Below, piece by piece: positions 37,144 to 40,161 of a DNA stretch of 40,161 bases; position 1 is the stretch's first letter, and the number at the start of each line of letters is the position of its first letter. The notes beneath the pieces were generated by a model. The model was not told the DNA's origin. It did no database searches and saw only the letters and a program-made list of their open reading frames with translations. Position numbers and translations under genes: made by a program. The stretch lies in contig JAUWGH010000013.1 in the NCBI GenBank assembly GCA_030606485.1, positions 1 through 40,161 on the forward strand. Direction: 5' to 3'. The stretch comes from Promethearchaeota archaeon (GTDB lineage Archaea; Asgardarchaeota; Lokiarchaeia; Sigyniarchaeales; SOKP01).

Positions 37144-38544
37144 TTAAACACTTATATGTTTTTCTAATTTTTCTTTATGTAATTTATCAGCTTCCAGTTT
37201 TATTTGTTCATATTTTTCCTTAGTAATTGGAAATCGACTCATTGATACGATTCCAATGCATAAGGCAATCGCTGGGAAAATAAACATCAAACTGCGAAGT
37301 CCAAAAATTGTTTGTTCTGTAGTTCCTAAGGGGTCAAAAACTGCCCAACCAACACTAGTAAAGACAATACTAATTGTAAGAAATATTAAAATCGTTGATA
37401 GTTTTGTTATCAAGGCATTTATTCCGTAATATCCCCCTTCTCGCCTTATTCCGGTAGTTAATTCATCCTCATCAATGACCGCAGCTAAAACGAGATCTAC
37501 ATATAATATATCTCCTGCAAGACCTATTCCAACAAGAAAAAACGCTATAAAGGCAGTAATAACATCAGAAATGAACATGAATGGAAGAAGTGTGATAATA
37601 AACGTAGTCATTGACATCATTAGACCTTTTTTTACTCCAACCTTAACAACTACCCAACGCCAAAAAAATACAAATATAGCTGCAGAAATAAATGTTACTC
37701 CCAATAAAAGACCTAATATTGTTGAATTCGATTCATTTAAAACAAACAGACCGTAAAGTGGTACAATAGTTGGAAGCATTCCCACAACGAACCAATGTCC
37801 AAGATTTGCAATGATAAAAGTTCTAAATCCTTTATTTTTCATTGAAACTTTTAAAGATTTTAATAATGAGGGAGCTTTTTTATAATCATCAGAAAATTCA
37901 ATTCTTTCCCGAATACCAAACTTGATTAATATGATTGCGCCTATAGCTATACAAATACACATAAATATCCCTGCATAACTGTATTCCGCTATATAAATAG
38001 GATTTGCTAATTCAGGTATGAAAAAGGTCGGCATTATAAAGGCAAAAATTAACCCTAACACTGTAAAAATTTGTTTAATAGTATTAGCTTTAGCTCTATC
38101 GCTTAACTTTAAGAACATCTCAGGAAACAAGGATGCATAGTTTAAGTCATACATTGTATAGAAGAATTCCCATAGGATTATTATAAACAAAAAATATATG
38201 AATTTTGTAATATCCGTTGTAAGAACTGGAGTCCATAAAAATATCATTATAACACATAGCGGGATAAATGCAACAATAATATACGGTTTTCTTCGACCCC
38301 ATTTCGTCCTTGTACGATCAGATAATGCTCCTAATAGGGGATCATTAAGTGCGTTCCAAATAGCCCAAATAATAAATCCTATTGTAATATAAGTTACATC
38401 TAATCCAACTACAGCATAATAGAATGTGAAAATTAAGAATGTAAACATTTGGGAGGCAATTGTATCCGAGAATTGACCTACTCCATAGGTTGCTGCTTTT
38501 CTTAATGAAAAAAATTCTTCAGTTTTTTTAGTTTCTTTACTCAT
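37144..38544 (-). CDS. GPH-family sugar:cation symporter (MelB-like), copy 2
   Basis: A 466-residue, twelve-helix transporter of the GPH family. The helix-II signature is WNALNDPLLGALSDRTRTKWGRRKP (from residue 63), with Asp68. As in copy 1, the MelB Asp55 position is Asn (Asn64), but the Asp124 position is kept (YDLNY, Asp133), so the two copies probably differ in cation coupling or substrate. It ends 26 bases from the convergent CooC-like gene and lies downstream of the stand-alone PEP-synthase-type ATP-grasp gene on the same strand (146 bases apart). Confidence 0.88.
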   Translation of the reverse strand: MSKETKKTEEFFSLRKAATYGVGQFSDTIASQMFTFLIFTFYYAVVGLDVTYITIGFIIWAIWNALNDPLLGALSDRTRTKWGRRKPYIIVAFIPLCVIMIFLWTPVLTTDITKFIYFLFIIILWEFFYTMYDLNYASLFPEMFLKLSDRAKANTIKQIFTVLGLIFAFIMPTFFIPELANPIYIAEYSYAGIFMCICIAIGAIILIKFGIRERIEFSDDYKKAPSLLKSLKVSMKNKGFRTFIIANLGHWFVVGMLPTIVPLYGLFVLNESNSTILGLLLGVTFISAAIFVFFWRWVVVKVGVKKGLMMSMTTFIITLLPFMFISDVITAFIAFFLVGIGLAGDILYVDLVLAAVIDEDELTTGIRREGGYYGINALITKLSTILIFLTISIVFTSVGWAVFDPLGTTEQTIFGLRSLMFIFPAIALCIGIVSMSRFPITKEKYEQIKLEADKLHKEKLEKHISV

Positions 38545-38690
38545 TTTTATTCATTTATCTTAGATTTGAATTTAATTATATTGAATAAATTTTCATCAAC
38601 AAATTATATAATATTTTAGTTTGGGAAATTTAATTTATAGTTAAATAATTCTTCTAAAATTTAAAAAGTATCAACAAACCGTTCAATTCT

Positions 38691-39674
38691 TCATTTTTTT
38701 AATGTGGTAATTGGACGGCTTTGTAATATGTATATTTTATCATTTTCTATTGCCCATTCAATATCTTGAGGTAAATTGAATGCATTTTCAATTTTTAATC
38801 CTAAATTATGAAGTTGGCGAAGTTGTTTTTCGTTTATAGAGCAGACAGTCCTGGATTGGGGGTCTGTTTCTATCAAAATTGTATATGGCCCTTCAGGATT
38901 CTTAATCGACTTTTTCTCTTTTTTACCGATAATCCTCTTTATAATTTCGAATTTTTTTTTTTTAATTATAATAGTATCTGGGATTATTAAATCATCCGCA
39001 ATAGTATCACCAAGCCCCCATGCGGAATTTATCAACATTTGGTTCGAATCATTATTTATTACATTAGCTGTAAAAAAAACTCCTGATATTTGTGAATTAA
39101 CCATTTGTTGAACAATAACAGCCATATGAATATCAGATAATGAAATATTTAATCCTTTTTTCCGCATTTGAAGGATATAAAGCAGTGATTGAGGGGAAAA
39201 TAATGATAACCAGCAATTTTTTAAAGATGCTATAATATCATGAATATTATTGTTATGTAAATAGGTATCAGCTTGTCCAGCAAAGGAGAATTTTTTGGAA
39301 TCTTCGATTGTTGCTGAAGATCTAACTGCGAAAGAAATTTTACTCCCAATTTTTCCTTTAATCTTATCAAATGCTACTCTGATTTCATCGATTATTTTTT
39401 TAGGAATTTTTGATTTCAATATTAAATCTCTGATTTTTATTGAGTATTGTAGAATTTCTTTTAAATGAAATTGTTTTGATAATAATTTCATCAATTGATT
39501 GCTGTATTTAGATTCTTCAAGGAATTTTTTATAAGATTTTGTATTGATAATGAATCCAGAAGGGACCCTTACTCCTATTTTTATTAATTTGATTAAATTG
39601 GATCCTTTACCTCCCAATAAATCAATATTAGGTGTTACTTCTGAAAAAAATACAACGTATTGCGAAAGTTTCAT
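38691..39674 (-). CDS. Stand-alone PEP-synthase-type ATP-grasp domain (PPDK_N)
   Basis: A 327-residue protein made only of the ATP-binding (PPDK_N) domain of PEP synthase and related phosphotransferases. Motifs: GGKGSNL (21-27), VPSGF (37-41), AVRSSAT (116-122), FAGQ (131-134), VQQMV and the closing ILQSRPIT (316-323), where the domain normally ends. The full-length enzymes continue with a swivelling phosphohistidine domain and, in PEP synthase, a PEP-binding barrel. Both are absent here, with no frame continuing downstream. A phosphohistidine-domain gene starts 268 bases away on the opposite strand, suggesting a two-protein enzyme. The phosphate acceptor is unknown: rifampicin-phosphotransferase-like and PEP-synthase-like roles are both open. 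Confidence 0.85.
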   Translation of the reverse strand: MKLSQYVVFFSEVTPNIDLLGGKGSNLIKLIKIGVRVPSGFIINTKSYKKFLEESKYSNQLMKLLSKQFHLKEILQYSIKIRDLILKSKIPKKIIDEIRVAFDKIKGKIGSKISFAVRSSATIEDSKKFSFAGQADTYLHNNNIHDIIASLKNCWLSLFSPQSLLYILQMRKKGLNISLSDIHMAVIVQQMVNSQISGVFFTANVINNDSNQMLINSAWGLGDTIADDLIIPDTIIIKKKKFEIIKRIIGKKEKKSIKNPEGPYTILIETDPQSRTVCSINEKQLRQLHNLGLKIENAFNLPQDIEWAIENDKIYILQSRPITTLKK

Positions 39675-39942
39675 AGATATTCTTTGAAATAGTAATAAAT
39701 AAAATATATTTAATTAAATATTAAAAATTTTTATCATTTTAAATTAACTCCTTTATTATTTTTATTTAATTTAATAAAAATAGCAAATACGAGTTTCCTA
39801 ATTTATTAATTTTTTAATTTTTAAGATATCATAAAGCATATTTTTATTTGAATCTTTTAAAAAAATAAAGTTTTATTAAAGATTAAATGAAATAATAAAT
39901 TAATAATTATTCAAAATAATATTTTCAATATAGTTGATTTAG

Positions 39943-40161
39943 ATGAAAAAAATTGGGGAAGGATCATCTTGTTCGTCCAATTCAGAAGTTTTAGGAGAAT
40001 TTGTGTATATCCAATCCGTCGAAGACGTAATAAATTTATTTGATGATGCTAACGGGAAAATATGTATCGTAGATGATTCGGGTACTACTACTCTTGGTCC
40101 AATTTTATCAGATTTAGCAGGAGTATTGTGTCCACTCGGTTCTGCGGGCTCACATCTAGCT
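39943..40161 (+). CDS. Swivelling phosphohistidine (PEP-utilising) domain protein, 3' end outside window
   Basis: An open frame from ATG to the window end (73 codons so far). It reads like the mobile phosphohistidine domain of PEP-utilising enzymes: ICIVDDSGTTTLGPIL, then LAGVLCPLGSAGSHLA, corresponding to the usual AxVTDxGGxxSHxAI motif with His71 as the phosphorylated residue. It is divergent from the stand-alone ATP-grasp gene (38691-39674), with which it could form a split phosphotransferase. The first 25 residues (SSCSSNSEVLGEF) precede the domain. The C-terminal part, including any PEP barrel, cannot be seen. Confidence 0.75.
   Translation, partial: MKKIGEGSSCSSNSEVLGEFVYIQSVEDVINLFDDANGKICIVDDSGTTTLGPILSDLAGVLCPLGSAGSHLA

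Noticed and set aside
39041-39050. GGTTCGAATC, resembling a tRNA T-loop
   Set aside because: It lies inside the ATP-grasp coding sequence and no tRNA stems flank it.
1-40161. CRISPR array, insertion sequence or integrated element
   Set aside because: No regularly spaced direct repeats, transposase, integrase or terminal repeats were seen by eye.

Overview
This is an AT-rich window (roughly 30% GC by eye) with archaeal gene content. It fits an Asgard archaeon of the Lokiarchaeia type best, but that placement is inference: no rRNA or other marker gene is present. Supporting signs are a MglA/Ras-superfamily small GTPase, a 1,476-residue coiled-coil protein with a toroid-like head and a membrane tail, a protein with a possible longin-like N-terminus, a methanogenesis-marker-9-like cysteine protein, an archaeal Hsp20, a CooC-type ATPase beside an acetyl-CoA-synthase-like protein, two GPH sugar transporters, and three FAD-oxidase/HdrD-like modules. 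Several genes start at TTG or GTG, and many have Shine-Dalgarno sequences. No tRNA, rRNA, CRISPR array, transposase or integrase was seen.

Layout. 1-6.9 kb: the 3' part of a PAS histidine kinase; a Cys-rich protein overlapping a DHH phosphoesterase by ATGA; Hsp20; an ORC/STAND-like AAA ATPase meeting tail-to-tail a longin-like/TPR protein; and an orphan MNT nucleotidyltransferase. 7-9.5 kb: two tandem DUF998-like membrane proteins and a transglutaminase-like protein. 9.5-14.5 kb (minus): an amino-acid dehydrogenase fused to CBS domains, a 41-codon relict of an FAD-oxidase gene, then the first intact FAD-oxidase/Fe-S module. 14.8-18.3 kb (plus): a polyferredoxin-like protein, a saccharopine-dehydrogenase-family enzyme and a CPBP membrane protease. 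18.5-21 kb (minus): a GPH transporter and a PIG-L deacetylase. 21.3-30.6 kb (plus): the small GTPase, an HExxH protein, the second FAD/Fe-S module and the giant coiled-coil protein. 30.6-35.4 kb (minus): a B12-binding radical SAM enzyme, then an SCP2 / FAD-oxidase / Fe-S operon (module three). 35.5-37.1 kb (plus): a truncated acetyl-CoA-synthase-beta-like protein and a CooC-like ATPase. 37.1-40.2 kb: a second GPH transporter, a stand-alone PEP-synthase ATP-grasp domain and, divergent from it and cut by the window end, a swivelling phosphohistidine-domain protein.

The theme is redox metabolism of organic substrates. Three paralogous modules could each oxidise a 2-hydroxy acid or similar substrate on FAD and pass electrons through ferredoxin-like clusters to a CCG-domain subunit that resembles HdrD. 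The most unusual loci are the SCP2/FAD/Fe-S operon divergent from the ACS-like/CooC pair; the PEP-synthase-type enzyme split over two divergent genes; the dehydrogenase-CBS fusion; and the toroid/coiled-coil/winged-helix/membrane protein.
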